Counted from the first letter of the stretch, positions 26,552-35,463 are shown. The stretch: 64,000 bases of DNA from GCA-2733415 sp964276095 (GCA_964276095.1 CAXYDR010000003.1:1240001-1304000), one strand, 5' to 3'. A program made the numbers and translations. The notes: generated from the sequence alone by a model not told the origin.

Positions 26552-27073
26552 ATGATCATACCACCAATTAATTTTCAAAAATGGATTGACGAAAATCGTG
26601 ATAAGCTAAAGCCTCCGGTTGGAAATCAGATAGTATATAAAGACACTGAATTTATCATTATGGTTGTTGGAGGTCCTAATGCTCGTAAAGATTTTCATTA
26701 TAATGAAGGAGAGGAATTTTTCTATCAAGTAGAAGGAGATATTCAATTACCAACCATTCAAGATGGTAAAGTAATTACTTATGATATTAAGGAGGGTGAA
26801 ATATTTTTATTGCCAGCACGTGTACCACATTCACCACAACGACCAGCAAATACAGTAGGTTTAGTTATTGAACGTATGCGTACACCTGAAGAGTTAGATT
26901 ACTGCTCGTGGTATTGTGAAAATTGTAATAATGAGTTACATAAAATGCCTTTTCATTTAGGAGATATTGTTACACAACTGCCTAAAATATTAAGTGAGTA
27001 CTATGATACTCCTGAGTTTGTGACTTGTGATAAATGTGGTACAGTAATGAAAGAGCCAGAATTAAAAAAATAA
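26552..27073 (+). CDS. nbaC: 3-hydroxyanthranilate 3,4-dioxygenase
   Basis: 173 residues, a single cupin. Catalytic iron ligands are expected in FHYNEGEEFFYQ (His, Glu) and VPHSPQRPANTVG (His). The C-terminus carries a second, rubredoxin-like metal site of two CxxC pairs (YCENCNN, VTCDKCG), typical of the bacterial and fungal enzymes. Opens the ring of 3-hydroxyanthranilate to the precursor of quinolinate (NAD synthesis) or of further catabolism. Only 3 nt separate its stop from the kmo start. Symbols haao and nbaC are both used for this family. Confidence 0.95.
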   Translation: MIIPPINFQKWIDENRDKLKPPVGNQIVYKDTEFIIMVVGGPNARKDFHYNEGEEFFYQVEGDIQLPTIQDGKVITYDIKEGEIFLLPARVPHSPQRPANTVGLVIERMRTPEELDYCSWYCENCNNELHKMPFHLGDIVTQLPKILSEYYDTPEFVTCDKCGTVMKEPELKK

Positions 27074-27076
27074 GAA

Positions 27077-28432
27077 ATGAAAGAAGCTACTATAGTAGGC
27101 GCTGGATTAGCAGGGTCCCTTTGGGCTGTTTACCTAGCAAAAGCTGGATATAAAGTTACTATTTTTGAAAGACGCTCAGACATTCGTTTGGCTGAAATAA
27201 CTGCAGGAAAATCAATCAACTTAGCCCTGTCTCACAGAGGTTGGGAGGCTTTAAGAGCTGTTGGTTTAGAAGAGAGTGTAAATGAATTAGCAATTCCAAT
27301 GTATGGTAGAACCATGCATAGCGAAGAAGGAGAATTAACTTACCAACCATACGGTCAGGAAGGGCAGGCTATTTTTTCAGTTTCTAGAGGCGGTTTAAAC
27401 GCCAAAATGATGGATATTGCTGAAAAAGAATATGGAGCTACCATTTTGTATGATCACCAATGTACTGGTGCTGATTTAGAAAATGGAGTAGTTTACTTAA
27501 CCAATAAAGTTACAGGTGAAAAATTAGAACATAAATCAGATATTGTATTTGGTTGTGACGGTGCTTACTCAGCAATTCGATACAAAGCAATGCAAAAGTT
27601 GGATCGTTTTGATTATAGTCAAGATTTTATTGATGATGGATATCGAGAGTTGTTCATTCCTCCAAATCCTGATGGGTCCTATAAAATAGATAAAAATTCA
27701 TTACATATTTGGCCAAGAGGAAGGTTTATGTTGATTGCCTTAGCCAATGAAGATGGGTCGTTTACATGTACATTATTCATGCCTTTTACAGGAGATGAAA
27801 ATGCATTTGATAAAATCAATTCGAAAGATGAAATAGACGCGTTTTTCAAAAAAACATTCCCTGATTTTTACGAAATGTGCCCTGATGTTTCTAATCAATG
27901 GGGAACACACCCATTATCAAGTTTAGCAATTATGCGTTGCTATCCATGGACTTCAGGTAAGGTTGCTTTAATGGGAGATGCTGCACATGCAACGGTTCCT
28001 TTTTTCGGACAAGGGATGAATGCTAGTTTAGAGGATTGTCATGAAATGGGAAAACTAATGGAAAAGCATAATCATGATTGGCCTATTGTTTTTGAAGAAT
28101 ACCAAAAACAAAGAAAACCAAATGGGGATGCAATTCAAGAATTATCAAAGTATAATTATTTGGTAATGCGTGATTACGTTGCAGATCCTGAATTTTTGTT
28201 AAAAAAGAAATTTGAAAGAAGAATTCAAGAGCTGTACCCAAGTAAGTATGTAGCGCTATATTCAATGGTTTCATTTTCATCAATTCCATATGCAGAAGCA
28301 TGGGAAAAAGGAATGGAACAGAAAAAATTTATCGATGGAATCATGGGTAAGCATGATGTAGAAAGTTTATTTGAGCAAAATAAAGTAGATGAGTTGATTC
28401 ATTCTATTTTTGGAGTTGAAGCTAAAGCATAA
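27077..28432 (+). CDS. kmo: kynurenine 3-monooxygenase
   Basis: 451 residues. FAD-binding VGAGLAGSLWAVYLAKAG is at the N-terminus, with the second flavin motif GDAAHATVPFFGQGMNASLEDC around 300 and the substrate-binding-type arginine motif in AGKSINLALSHRGWEALRAVG. The C-terminal part is helical and no clear membrane anchor is seen, as in bacterial forms. Hydroxylates kynurenine to 3-hydroxykynurenine. Tightly coupled to the preceding dioxygenase gene; the next gene (kynA) begins 131 bp downstream. Confidence 0.96.
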   Translation: MKEATIVGAGLAGSLWAVYLAKAGYKVTIFERRSDIRLAEITAGKSINLALSHRGWEALRAVGLEESVNELAIPMYGRTMHSEEGELTYQPYGQEGQAIFSVSRGGLNAKMMDIAEKEYGATILYDHQCTGADLENGVVYLTNKVTGEKLEHKSDIVFGCDGAYSAIRYKAMQKLDRFDYSQDFIDDGYRELFIPPNPDGSYKIDKNSLHIWPRGRFMLIALANEDGSFTCTLFMPFTGDENAFDKINSKDEIDAFFKKTFPDFYEMCPDVSNQWGTHPLSSLAIMRCYPWTSGKVALMGDAAHATVPFFGQGMNASLEDCHEMGKLMEKHNHDWPIVFEEYQKQRKPNGDAIQELSKYNYLVMRDYVADPEFLLKKKFERRIQELYPSKYVALYSMVSFSSIPYAEAWEKGMEQKKFIDGIMGKHDVESLFEQNKVDELIHSIFGVEAKA

Positions 28433-28563
28433 TTTTTTGCATTGAAAATGAATTTATTTTTAAATACAAAATCTAATTTTCTGAATGTGAAATCACCTTT
28501 CTCTTAATCGCATGTATTAATATTAGAAAACAAGTGATCACTAAACGAGAAAAAATTAAGACA

Positions 28564-29502
28564 ATGTCAACAAGAAGAGAAGAATTATTAAAAGCTATAG
28601 ATGAAAAATATGCAGCAATGGGACAAGATGCGGATACGCATTTGTCAGGATTATTGCATGCTGAACCAATGAAGTATTGGGATTTCATTCAAGTAGATGC
28701 ATTGTTAGGGCTACAAACACAAAGAACAAATTTGCCAGATGAGATGGTGTTTTTAATGTACCATCAAATAAATGAATTGTTGTTTAAAATGATTCTTTGG
28801 GAAATGCAACAAGTTTCAGATGCAGAAGATATTAAACCAGAGAAATTTGTAATGCATTTATCACGTATCAGCAGGTATTTTGACATGCTATCAAGTTCAT
28901 TTACTGTAATGGGCGATGGAATGGAGTATGACCAATATATGAAGTTTAGGGATACCTTAACTCCAGCAAGTGGTTTTCAGTCTGCACAATACAGAAAAAT
29001 TGAAATTGCTTCTACAGAGTTGATAAATTTGATTGATTATAGATTCAGAAAAACTATTGATAGAAACACACCTTACGAACATGCTTTTGAGCATATGTAT
29101 TGGCAGGTAGCTGGAAAGAATTATGAAACAGGTGAAAAAAGTAAGCTGCTAAGTAATTTTGAAGATAAGTATAAAGTAGAATTAATTGAATTCATGAAGG
29201 AATATAATTTAGTAAATCTTTGGACTAAATTTAAAACCTTGCCAAGTGAATATCAAGAAGACAAAAGTTTAATTAATGCAATGAGGCATTATGATCACAC
29301 TATAAATGTTAGTTGGGTAATTAATCATTTGAATGCAGCAAAGAAGTATTTAGGAGATGCTGCGGCAACTGGTGGTAGTGATTGGCAGAAATATATGCAT
29401 CCTAGATATCAAAGAAGAATCTTTTTTCCTGAATTATGGAGTAAAGATGAGTTAGATAATTGGGGAGTAACAAATTTAGAAGGATGTAAAACGATAGTGT
29501 AG
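28564..29502 (+). CDS. kynA: tryptophan 2,3-dioxygenase
   Basis: 312 residues from the ATG at 28564; an upstream GTG at 28534 would start inside a 10-bp palindrome (AGTGATCACT, 28533-28542) and is less likely. Family motifs: LLGLQTQRTNLPDEMVFLMY, HQINELLFKMILWEMQQV, and the proximal heme His region MRHYDHTINVSWVINHL. Oxidises tryptophan to N-formylkynurenine, the first kynurenine-pathway step. The window lacks kynurenine formamidase and kynureninase, needed to connect it with kmo and the 3-hydroxyanthranilate dioxygenase. Confidence 0.95.
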   Translation: MSTRREELLKAIDEKYAAMGQDADTHLSGLLHAEPMKYWDFIQVDALLGLQTQRTNLPDEMVFLMYHQINELLFKMILWEMQQVSDAEDIKPEKFVMHLSRISRYFDMLSSSFTVMGDGMEYDQYMKFRDTLTPASGFQSAQYRKIEIASTELINLIDYRFRKTIDRNTPYEHAFEHMYWQVAGKNYETGEKSKLLSNFEDKYKVELIEFMKEYNLVNLWTKFKTLPSEYQEDKSLINAMRHYDHTINVSWVINHLNAAKKYLGDAAATGGSDWQKYMHPRYQRRIFFPELWSKDELDNWGVTNLEGCKTIV

Positions 29503-29585
29503 TTACTAAATTATTGAGTTATTTTCTGTAAAAACACATAATGACCGATAAATTGATAAAATTATGTTAAATATTTAAGTTTGTA

Positions 29586-29616
29586 TTGGTGTAATCGTAA
29601 AAAGAGAGTACTTTTG
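29586..29616 (+). promoter_or_regulatory. full Bacteroidota-type promoter of the small RNA unit
   Basis: TTG (29586-29588), 20 nt spacer, then TACTTTTG (29609-29616), a perfect TAnnTTTG. Transcription is predicted to start near 29621, exactly where the first hairpin begins. Confidence 0.75.
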
Positions 29617-29620
29617 CGCG

Positions 29621-29729
29621 CTCAAATGGGGTGGTTCCCATTTTGAGACTTTAAATTTCATAATTTATAGTTTTGGTTGGTTAATAGAATAAAGCGTTAT
29701 CAGTTAGCTGATGACGCTTTATCTTTTTA
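29621..29729 (+). ncRNA. probable small non-coding RNA, about 109 nt
   Basis: Lies in the 402-bp gap between kynA and the DUF3108 gene, which otherwise holds only the next gene's promoter. The unit has its own promoter, a 5' hairpin of ten pairs with one bulge (29621-29630 with 29637-29647, loop GTGGTT), about 40 nt of AU-rich sequence, and a 15-bp terminator stem followed by five T. No plausible protein frame is present. Function unknown; Rfam families found in Flavobacteriia (6S-Flavo, Flavo-1) are candidates to compare, but I cannot confirm either. Confidence 0.6.
29689..29728 (+). terminator. intrinsic terminator of the small RNA unit
   Basis: A 15-bp stem (29689-29703 with 29708-29722, one G-T pair) around a TTAG loop, followed by CTTTTT. 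Confidence 0.85.
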
Positions 29730-29851
29730 GGACTATCTCACAAATTTCTTCCAAATAAAAATACAGCAGTTTTATAGCAATTAAAAAACTAAAGGCGAGA
29801 TAATTAAATGGTATTATTGATGACTTGTATACTTTCATTAAGGTAATTGAT

Positions 29852-29859
29852 TACTTTTG
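29852..29859 (+). promoter_or_regulatory. -7 promoter element of the DUF3108 gene
   Basis: TACTTTTG matches TAnnTTTG, 46 bp before the start at 29905. A TTG at 29825-29827 lies 24 nt upstream, slightly wide. Confidence 0.55.
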
Positions 29860-29904
29860 GAATAGTAATTGCAAACCAACTGTTAGGAATCAATACTTAT
29901 ACCC

Positions 29905-30678
29905 ATGAAAAAGTTATTACTATTTATATTTATAACACTACTAAGTTTTCAAACGAAAGCTCAAGAATCAGCTTTTGATTCAGGAGAATGGTTTAAATTC
30001 AGGATTCATTACGGAATGTTCACCGCAAGTTATGCAACAATGCAGGTTCAGGATGGTGTGGTTAATGGTAAGGAAATGTATCATATCAAAGGGAGAGGTA
30101 AGTCTACAGGTTTATTAAGCTTGTTTTTTAAAGTAGATGATGATTATCAAACCTTTTTTAACAAGAAAACTGGAGCACCATCTAAGTTTATTAGAAGGAT
30201 AGATGAAGGTGGACATACTAAAGATATTCAAATTGACTTTGATCATGATAAAAAAACGGCATTAGTAAATGATAAAAAGCATAATGTAACAACGTCTCAT
30301 AAAATAAATAATGGAACGCAAGATATGATGTCTGCATTTTATTATTTAAGAAACAATGTGGACACTAAAAATCTAATAATTGGTCAGGAGATACAAATCA
30401 ACTTGTTTTTTGATAAAGAAAATTTCGATTTTAAATTGAAGTTTTTAGGAAGGGAGTTAATAGAAACAAAATTCGGTAAAGTAGCAAGTTTAAAGTTTCG
30501 TCCGTATGTACAATCAGGTAGGGTTTTTAAAGAAAAAGAAAGTCTAACGGTTTGGGTTTCCGATGACAAAAATAAAGTTCCTGTACGCTTGCAAGCTGAT
30601 TTAGCAGTCGGGTCTATAAAAGCTGATTTAGAAGCGTATAAAGGTTTAAAACATTCATTTAAAATTGTAGTAAATTAG
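29905..30678 (+). CDS. DUF3108 family exported protein
   Basis: 257 residues with a signal peptide (MKKLLLFIFITLLSFQTKAQ, cleavage after about 19). The rest is a beta-rich soluble domain: GEWFKFRIHYGMFTASYATMQV, KGRGKSTGLLSLFFKVDDDY, and a late GKVASLKFRPYVQSG. This is the DUF3108 pattern, found in periplasmic proteins of unknown function in Bacteroidota and Proteobacteria. Transcribed alone: it has its own promoter and is followed by a strong terminator. Confidence 0.85.
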   Translation: MKKLLLFIFITLLSFQTKAQESAFDSGEWFKFRIHYGMFTASYATMQVQDGVVNGKEMYHIKGRGKSTGLLSLFFKVDDDYQTFFNKKTGAPSKFIRRIDEGGHTKDIQIDFDHDKKTALVNDKKHNVTTSHKINNGTQDMMSAFYYLRNNVDTKNLIIGQEIQINLFFDKENFDFKLKFLGRELIETKFGKVASLKFRPYVQSGRVFKEKESLTVWVSDDKNKVPVRLQADLAVGSIKADLEAYKGLKHSFKIVVN

Positions 30679-30708
30679 TTATAGTGAATTTAACGTACTT
30701 ACTGATGT

Positions 30709-30747
30709 AAAAAAATGTGTGAACACTACGTTCACACATTTTTTTTT
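30709..30747 (+). terminator. intrinsic terminator after the DUF3108 gene
   Basis: A 16-bp stem including ATGTGTGAAC/GTTCACACAT around ACTAC, ending in a long T-run. The flanking A and T runs could let it work on both strands. Confidence 0.9.
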
Positions 30748-30827
30748 GTGATATTTGGTGTTTAATAGAAATGACTTCTTAATTTATTAAGGAAATACTC
30801 TATAAACAAACCTACTGGCAAATAAAT

Positions 30828-32102
30828 ATGTTCATAAAGTTTCAAAAAATAGCATGGTTAGCAATTCTTTTTATAGGATTATATTCTTGTAAAAAAGAAG
30901 AAGAACCCAAAACACCAACAGTAATTAAACACGAAATAAAGATTGTACCTAAATATGAATTTGGATTCAATTTAGACGAGTTTGATGTATTGGTTGACAC
31001 TATAAGGTCGGGAGATAGTTTCGGAAAACTATTATTTGAAAATCATATTGATTACGGTAAAATAGAAGAAATTGTTCAAGCTACAAAAGATACGTTTGAT
31101 GTCAAAAGACTAAATATAGGGAAACGTTATACGATATTAAGAACAAAAGATACAATTCAGAAAGCTAAATACTTTATTTATCAACCAGGTAAAATTGATT
31201 ATGTTGTTTTTGATTTTTCTAATGACTCGTTGTCAAAAGCGTATAAAGCAAAAAAGCAAGTTAAAAGAGTTGAGAGAACCGCATCTGGTATAATTACTAG
31301 TAGTTTATCTGAGTCTATTGATGATGCTGGTTTGAGTATTTACATTGCGCATGAGATGGCAGACATCTATGCATGGTCTATAGATTTTTTCAGGCTACAA
31401 AAAGGGGATAGTTATAAATTAGCATTTACAGAGTTATATATTGAAGACTCTATTTATGTTGGAGTAGATAAAATAAAGTCGGCAGTTTTTACTCATAATA
31501 AAACGCCTTTTTATGCATTTGATTACAAGTCAGACGTGGTAGAGGGAATTATGGATTATTATGATGAAACTGGAAAAACATTACGTAGTCAGTTTTTAAA
31601 AGCGCCAGTAAAGTTCAGTAGAATTTCTTCCCGTTATAATCCAAACAGAAGAATTAAGTATTATGGCTATAAAAAAAGACCCCATTTGGGAACTGACTTT
31701 GCAGCTCCAATTGGGACCCCAATATTAGCTACAGCAAGTGGTACGATTCTAGAATCTACAAGACGTGGAGGAAACGGTAAATATGTAAAAATAAGGCATA
31801 ATAGTACTTATAGTACTCAATATTTACACATGCGTAAACAGAACGTAAAGAAAGGACAAACAGTTAAACAAGGAGATGTTATTGGGTGGGTTGGTATGAC
31901 CGGAAATTCAGGTGGACCACATGTTTGTTATCGTTTTTGGAAAAACGGTAGACAAGTAGACCCTTTAAGAGAAAAACTACCGTCAGCAAAACCAATAAAA
32001 GAAGAATTAAAAGCCGATTATTTGATGTATATTCAACCTTTAAAAGAGCAGTTAGATGCTATTGAATTCGAGACAATAGAAATTAATAAAAGTAATAATT
32101 AA
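30828..32102 (+). CDS. M23 family peptidoglycan endopeptidase, lipoprotein
   Basis: 424 residues. Lipobox LYSC (Cys21). A LysM/OapA-like segment lies at about 57-107, then the LytM domain at about 270-395: HLGTD gives His286 and Asp290, QYLHM gives His334, and GPHVCYRFW gives His365. In canonical M23 enzymes the last motif is HxH; here the second position is Cys367. I recall HVC in this Bacteroidota subfamily, so Cys may act as metal ligand or the enzyme may be inactive. It probably cuts or regulates cutting of peptidoglycan cross-links. The stop overlaps the pgi start by one base (TAATG). Confidence 0.9.
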   Translation: MFIKFQKIAWLAILFIGLYSCKKEEEPKTPTVIKHEIKIVPKYEFGFNLDEFDVLVDTIRSGDSFGKLLFENHIDYGKIEEIVQATKDTFDVKRLNIGKRYTILRTKDTIQKAKYFIYQPGKIDYVVFDFSNDSLSKAYKAKKQVKRVERTASGIITSSLSESIDDAGLSIYIAHEMADIYAWSIDFFRLQKGDSYKLAFTELYIEDSIYVGVDKIKSAVFTHNKTPFYAFDYKSDVVEGIMDYYDETGKTLRSQFLKAPVKFSRISSRYNPNRRIKYYGYKKRPHLGTDFAAPIGTPILATASGTILESTRRGGNGKYVKIRHNSTYSTQYLHMRKQNVKKGQTVKQGDVIGWVGMTGNSGGPHVCYRFWKNGRQVDPLREKLPSAKPIKEELKADYLMYIQPLKEQLDAIEFETIEINKSNN

Positions 32103-33679
32103 TGAGTTTTTCTAGAAAAAAACCTACAAACACTAATTCTTGGGCAAAAATTTCAGCGCATTTTGAACAGTTAAAGACAGTTCATTTACAAGAAATGTTC
32201 GCTCAAGACCCAGGAAGAGAATCACAAATGAGTGTTTCCTGGGAGGACTTCTTTGTCGACTTTTCGAAAAATAGGTGGACTTCAGAAACAATTCAATTAT
32301 TCAAAGAACTTGCTTCAGAATTAAATTTAAAAGAGAGTATTTCTTTATATTTTAAAGAAAATAAATTAAATTTCACAGAGGACAGAGCCGTTTTACATAC
32401 AGCATTACGTAGTGGTGAAAAAGCAGTTATTTTAGATAATAAAAACATAATAGATGATATAGATGCTGTTAAGCATAAAATAAAACTATTTACTGAAGCT
32501 GTAATTGGAGGGACAAAAACTGGTTACACAGGAAAGACTTTTACAGATATTGTTAATATTGGAATTGGTGGTTCTGATTTAGGACCAAAATTAGTTTGTA
32601 ATGCTTTAAAATATTATAAAAATCATTTAAATACCCATTACATTTCTAATATTGATGGTGATGAGTTACAGGAAACACTTCAATTATTAAATCCAGAAAC
32701 TACATTGTTTGTTATTGTATCAAAGTCGTTTACAACGTCAGAGACATTACAAAATGCAAATACGATTAAAGATTGGTTTGTAAGTAGATTATCTAAGCAA
32801 GCTATAAATCAACATTTTATTGCTGTTTCGGCTAAGCCTAAAAAAGCAGTTGATTTTGGAATATCGAATGAGGCTGTATTTCCAATGTGGGACTGGGTAG
32901 GAGGTCGTTTTTCTTTATGGAGTGCTGTTGGTGTGTCAGTTGCATTAGGTTTAGGTTATGATAATTATAATAAATTATTACTTGGAGCTCAAAAAGCAGA
33001 TGAATCATTTAAAAATAATGATTTAAAAGAAAATATTCCTGTGTTAATGGCGTTTTTAAGTGTTTGGTATAGTAATTTTTTCAACACAACTAATGAAGCG
33101 GTTATACCATACTCGTATTATTTAGAAGATTTTGTTCCGTATTTAGAGCAAGGTTTTATGGAAAGTAACGGGAAATCAATTGATAGAAACGGAAAAGAAG
33201 TTGACTATAAAACTGGAAGTGTTGTTTTTGGAGGAGTGGGTTCAAATGCGCAACATGCATTCATGCAGTTATTTCATCAAGGAACGAATTTAATTCCAAC
33301 AGATTTTATAGGTTTTTGTAATTCATTACATGGTAATTCAGCACATCAAGATGTGTTAATTTCTAATATGTTCGCGCAGGCAAATGCTTTAGCTTTCGGA
33401 ACTAGAGGAAAGGAAGTTGAAAACCCTTATAAAGTATTTAAAGGGAATTCTCCATCGACTACTTTTTTAATCAAAAAATTAACTCCTGAAACATTAGGGT
33501 CTCTAATTGCAATATATGAGCATAAAATTTTTGTTCAAGGAATATTGTTAAATATCAATAGTTTTGATCAGTTTGGTGTAGAATTAGGGAAGGAACTTTC
33601 AAGAGAGTATATTAATTCATTAGGCAGCGAGTCAAATCAAGATTCAGCTTTAATGCAGTTTTATAAAGAAAATAATTAA
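32102..33679 (+). CDS. pgi: glucose-6-phosphate isomerase
   Basis: 525 residues. The phosphosugar-isomerase domains show NIGIGGSDLGP (about 153-163), IVSKSFTTSETLQNA, MWDWVGGRFSLWSAVG and FHQGTNLIPTDFIGF, then the C-terminal signature region QFGVELGKELSREY. Interconverts glucose-6-phosphate and fructose-6-phosphate. Translationally coupled to the upstream M23 gene by a TAATG overlap, an unexpected pairing of wall and sugar metabolism that may only reflect operon packing. Confidence 0.97.
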   Translation: MSFSRKKPTNTNSWAKISAHFEQLKTVHLQEMFAQDPGRESQMSVSWEDFFVDFSKNRWTSETIQLFKELASELNLKESISLYFKENKLNFTEDRAVLHTALRSGEKAVILDNKNIIDDIDAVKHKIKLFTEAVIGGTKTGYTGKTFTDIVNIGIGGSDLGPKLVCNALKYYKNHLNTHYISNIDGDELQETLQLLNPETTLFVIVSKSFTTSETLQNANTIKDWFVSRLSKQAINQHFIAVSAKPKKAVDFGISNEAVFPMWDWVGGRFSLWSAVGVSVALGLGYDNYNKLLLGAQKADESFKNNDLKENIPVLMAFLSVWYSNFFNTTNEAVIPYSYYLEDFVPYLEQGFMESNGKSIDRNGKEVDYKTGSVVFGGVGSNAQHAFMQLFHQGTNLIPTDFIGFCNSLHGNSAHQDVLISNMFAQANALAFGTRGKEVENPYKVFKGNSPSTTFLIKKLTPETLGSLIAIYEHKIFVQGILLNINSFDQFGVELGKELSREYINSLGSESNQDSALMQFYKENN

Positions 33680-33701
33680 TTAGATAAACTAAAAGAAAAC
33701 T

Positions 33702-34130
33702 ATGGGAACAATTAAATTTTTACATTCGTACTGGGCATATTTGGTATTGTTAGTAGTAGTATTAGCTACAATCAACTCAATTATCGGGATGCTAACTAAA
33801 AAAGAGTTTGGAGCCAAGGATTTTAGAATAGCATTGTTTGCATTGATAGTTACTCATATTCAATTGCTGATAGGGATCGTATTGTATGTATTTGCAAATA
33901 ACTTTGGTGATGTAGAGGTAGGAGAAATAATGAAAAATGCTACATTACGATTAAAAAATATAGAACATCCTTTATTAATGGTAGTTGCAATAACGTTATT
34001 AACTATTGGGTATTCTAAACATAAAAACAAAAGGACATCTTCAGCTAAGTTCAAAACTTTAGCTATTCCTTATGCATTAGCATTAGTTGCAATGTTGGCA
34101 ATGATACCTTGGAAGGCTTGGTTAGGGTAA
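33702..34130 (+). CDS. conserved four-helix membrane protein
   Basis: 142 residues with four hydrophobic segments (about 10-30, 42-65, 88-105 and 118-138). Histidines occur in helices and loops (LHSYW, VTHIQLL, IEHPLLM), which may explain why relatives are sometimes described as cytochrome-like, but no heme motif is certain. Relatives I remember in Flavobacteriia carry misleading ribosomal names in databases. Located 22 bp after pgi and followed by a terminator, so it is probably the last gene of the M23-pgi unit. Function unknown. Confidence 0.75.
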   Translation: MGTIKFLHSYWAYLVLLVVVLATINSIIGMLTKKEFGAKDFRIALFALIVTHIQLLIGIVLYVFANNFGDVEVGEIMKNATLRLKNIEHPLLMVVAITLLTIGYSKHKNKRTSSAKFKTLAIPYALALVAMLAMIPWKAWLG

Positions 34131-34148
34131 TATAAAAATAAGGTAAAT

Positions 34149-34190
34149 AAAAAAGCGTGATAGAAACTGAATTTCTATCACGCTTTTTTT
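34149..34190. terminator. bidirectional terminator between convergent genes
   Basis: A 16-bp perfect stem (34151-34166 with 34172-34187) with GCGTGATAG in its core and a 5-nt loop, flanked by A and T runs. Serves the plus-strand membrane gene and the minus-strand EEP gene. Confidence 0.9.
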
Positions 34191-34204
34191 ATGAGCACTA
34201 ACTG

Positions 34205-35266
34205 TTACTGTACTTCTTTAATTAAGTATGTGTATACGGGAAAGTGATCACTATAACCACCAGTCCAAGTTGCTCCAACAAAACTTCTGAATGGGTATCC
34301 TTTATAACGCCCTTTTTTGTTTGTCATATATGCAGGGTTGTAAATACCAGTTTTATATATTTTAAATGATGAAAAATCTTTATCTAAAAATGGTTTTGTA
34401 AACATAATTTGATCAAAAATATTTAAAGCATCTCTATAAGCTAGAGTTCCCATTCCTTTTTTAGTCATTTTCATCATTGGGTTATAAATACCTTTTAACT
34501 CAACGTCTTCTTTTTCAGCTTTAGCGTTCAATACTTTTTTAACACTTACATTAAATGGGTCGTCATTTAAATCTCCCATAATAATTATTTTAGCATAGGG
34601 ATCAATTGTCTGTAACGAATCCACTAGTTTTTTAGTTAACTGTGCTGCAGATATACGCCCTGGTCTACTTCGTGCTTCACCACCACTTCTCGAAGGCCAG
34701 TGATTAACAATAAAGTGCATTTTTTCACCTTCTAATAATCCACTAACCAATAATTGGTCTCTTGTATAGTTTCTGTTTTCAGTATTTGGATCATAAAGAA
34801 CTAACTCATGGCTACTATAATTAGTAGGCTTGAATAATTTTTTTTGATATAATAAGGCTACATCAATACTTCTTTCATCTGGAGAATCAAAATGAATAAT
34901 GTCATAATCCTTATCTCTTAATTGCGGATCGTTTATTAAGTCATGCAAAACATCTTTGTTTTCTACTTCACAAACACCCAATACAGCCGGAGTGTTTTTA
35001 GAGTATTTTGGATCTACCCCTAATTCAGAAATGACACGGGCCATATTCTTTATTTTTTTAGGATACACCAAGCCACGTTCTTTTTCGCTCATTTCCATAA
35101 GCGGACTTCTCTCATCCCACTTAGTAGGGTCGTTTATGGTGTCAAAAAGGTTTTCAAGATTGTAAAACGCAACGGTATTAATCTTATACCTTTTTTTGTT
35201 TTGAGCATTCACATTAATACCCATGCTAACTACTAAAAATAGTAGTAATAAGTTCTTTGTATTCAT
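34205..35266 (-). CDS. endonuclease/exonuclease/phosphatase family protein, exported
   Basis: 353 residues with a signal peptide (about 1-21, cleaved after NVNA). The EEP fold shows FYNLENLFD, VLGVCEVENKDVL (metal-binding Glu), FIVNHWPSRSGG (catalytic His region), IIMGDLNDDP (Asp and Asn) and a terminal GYSDHFPVY (Asp-His pair). All expected catalytic residues are present. Secreted flavobacterial EEP proteins may be nucleases or phosphatases; nothing fixes which. Divergent from the TonB receptor gene and terminated by the shared hairpin at 34149. Confidence 0.9.
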   Translation of the reverse strand: MNTKNLLLLFLVVSMGINVNAQNKKRYKINTVAFYNLENLFDTINDPTKWDERSPLMEMSEKERGLVYPKKIKNMARVISELGVDPKYSKNTPAVLGVCEVENKDVLHDLINDPQLRDKDYDIIHFDSPDERSIDVALLYQKKLFKPTNYSSHELVLYDPNTENRNYTRDQLLVSGLLEGEKMHFIVNHWPSRSGGEARSRPGRISAAQLTKKLVDSLQTIDPYAKIIIMGDLNDDPFNVSVKKVLNAKAEKEDVELKGIYNPMMKMTKKGMGTLAYRDALNIFDQIMFTKPFLDKDFSSFKIYKTGIYNPAYMTNKKGRYKGYPFRSFVGATWTGGYSDHFPVYTYLIKEVQ

Positions 35267-35427
35267 TCGATAAAAGTTTTTTGCGCCCTTTAATTAATTT
35301 GTATTAACCTAAGGCATAGTAAGTTATTGTAAAGTCCACTTCAAATTACAGGCCAAAAGTAGTCAATTATTTAATTATTTAGCTTGATGTGTATTAAGTT
35401 ATTGTAAAATTGTTGTCAAAACAAGGT

Positions 35428-35463
35428 TTGAAATTTATTTTTATTCAAAAAAGTGTACATTTG
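35428..35463 (+). promoter_or_regulatory. promoter of the TonB receptor gene
   Basis: TACATTTG (35456-35463) fits TAnnTTTG. TTG at 35428-35430 is 25 nt upstream, a little wide. The predicted 5' leader is about 55 nt before the ATG at 35522. Confidence 0.6.

Noticed and set aside
28533..28542. 10-bp palindrome AGTGATCACT upstream of kynA as an operator
   Set aside because: It is short, occurs once in this position without a partner site, and a similar core (GTGATCAC) also appears inside the EEP gene near 34240, so chance is likely.
29626..29646. A tiny frame (M-G-W-F-P-F) inside the 5' hairpin of the small RNA, resembling a Trp/Phe leader peptide near kynA
   Set aside because: It starts only about 5 nt after the predicted RNA start with no ribosome site, the downstream gene is unrelated to tryptophan, and six codons arise easily by chance.
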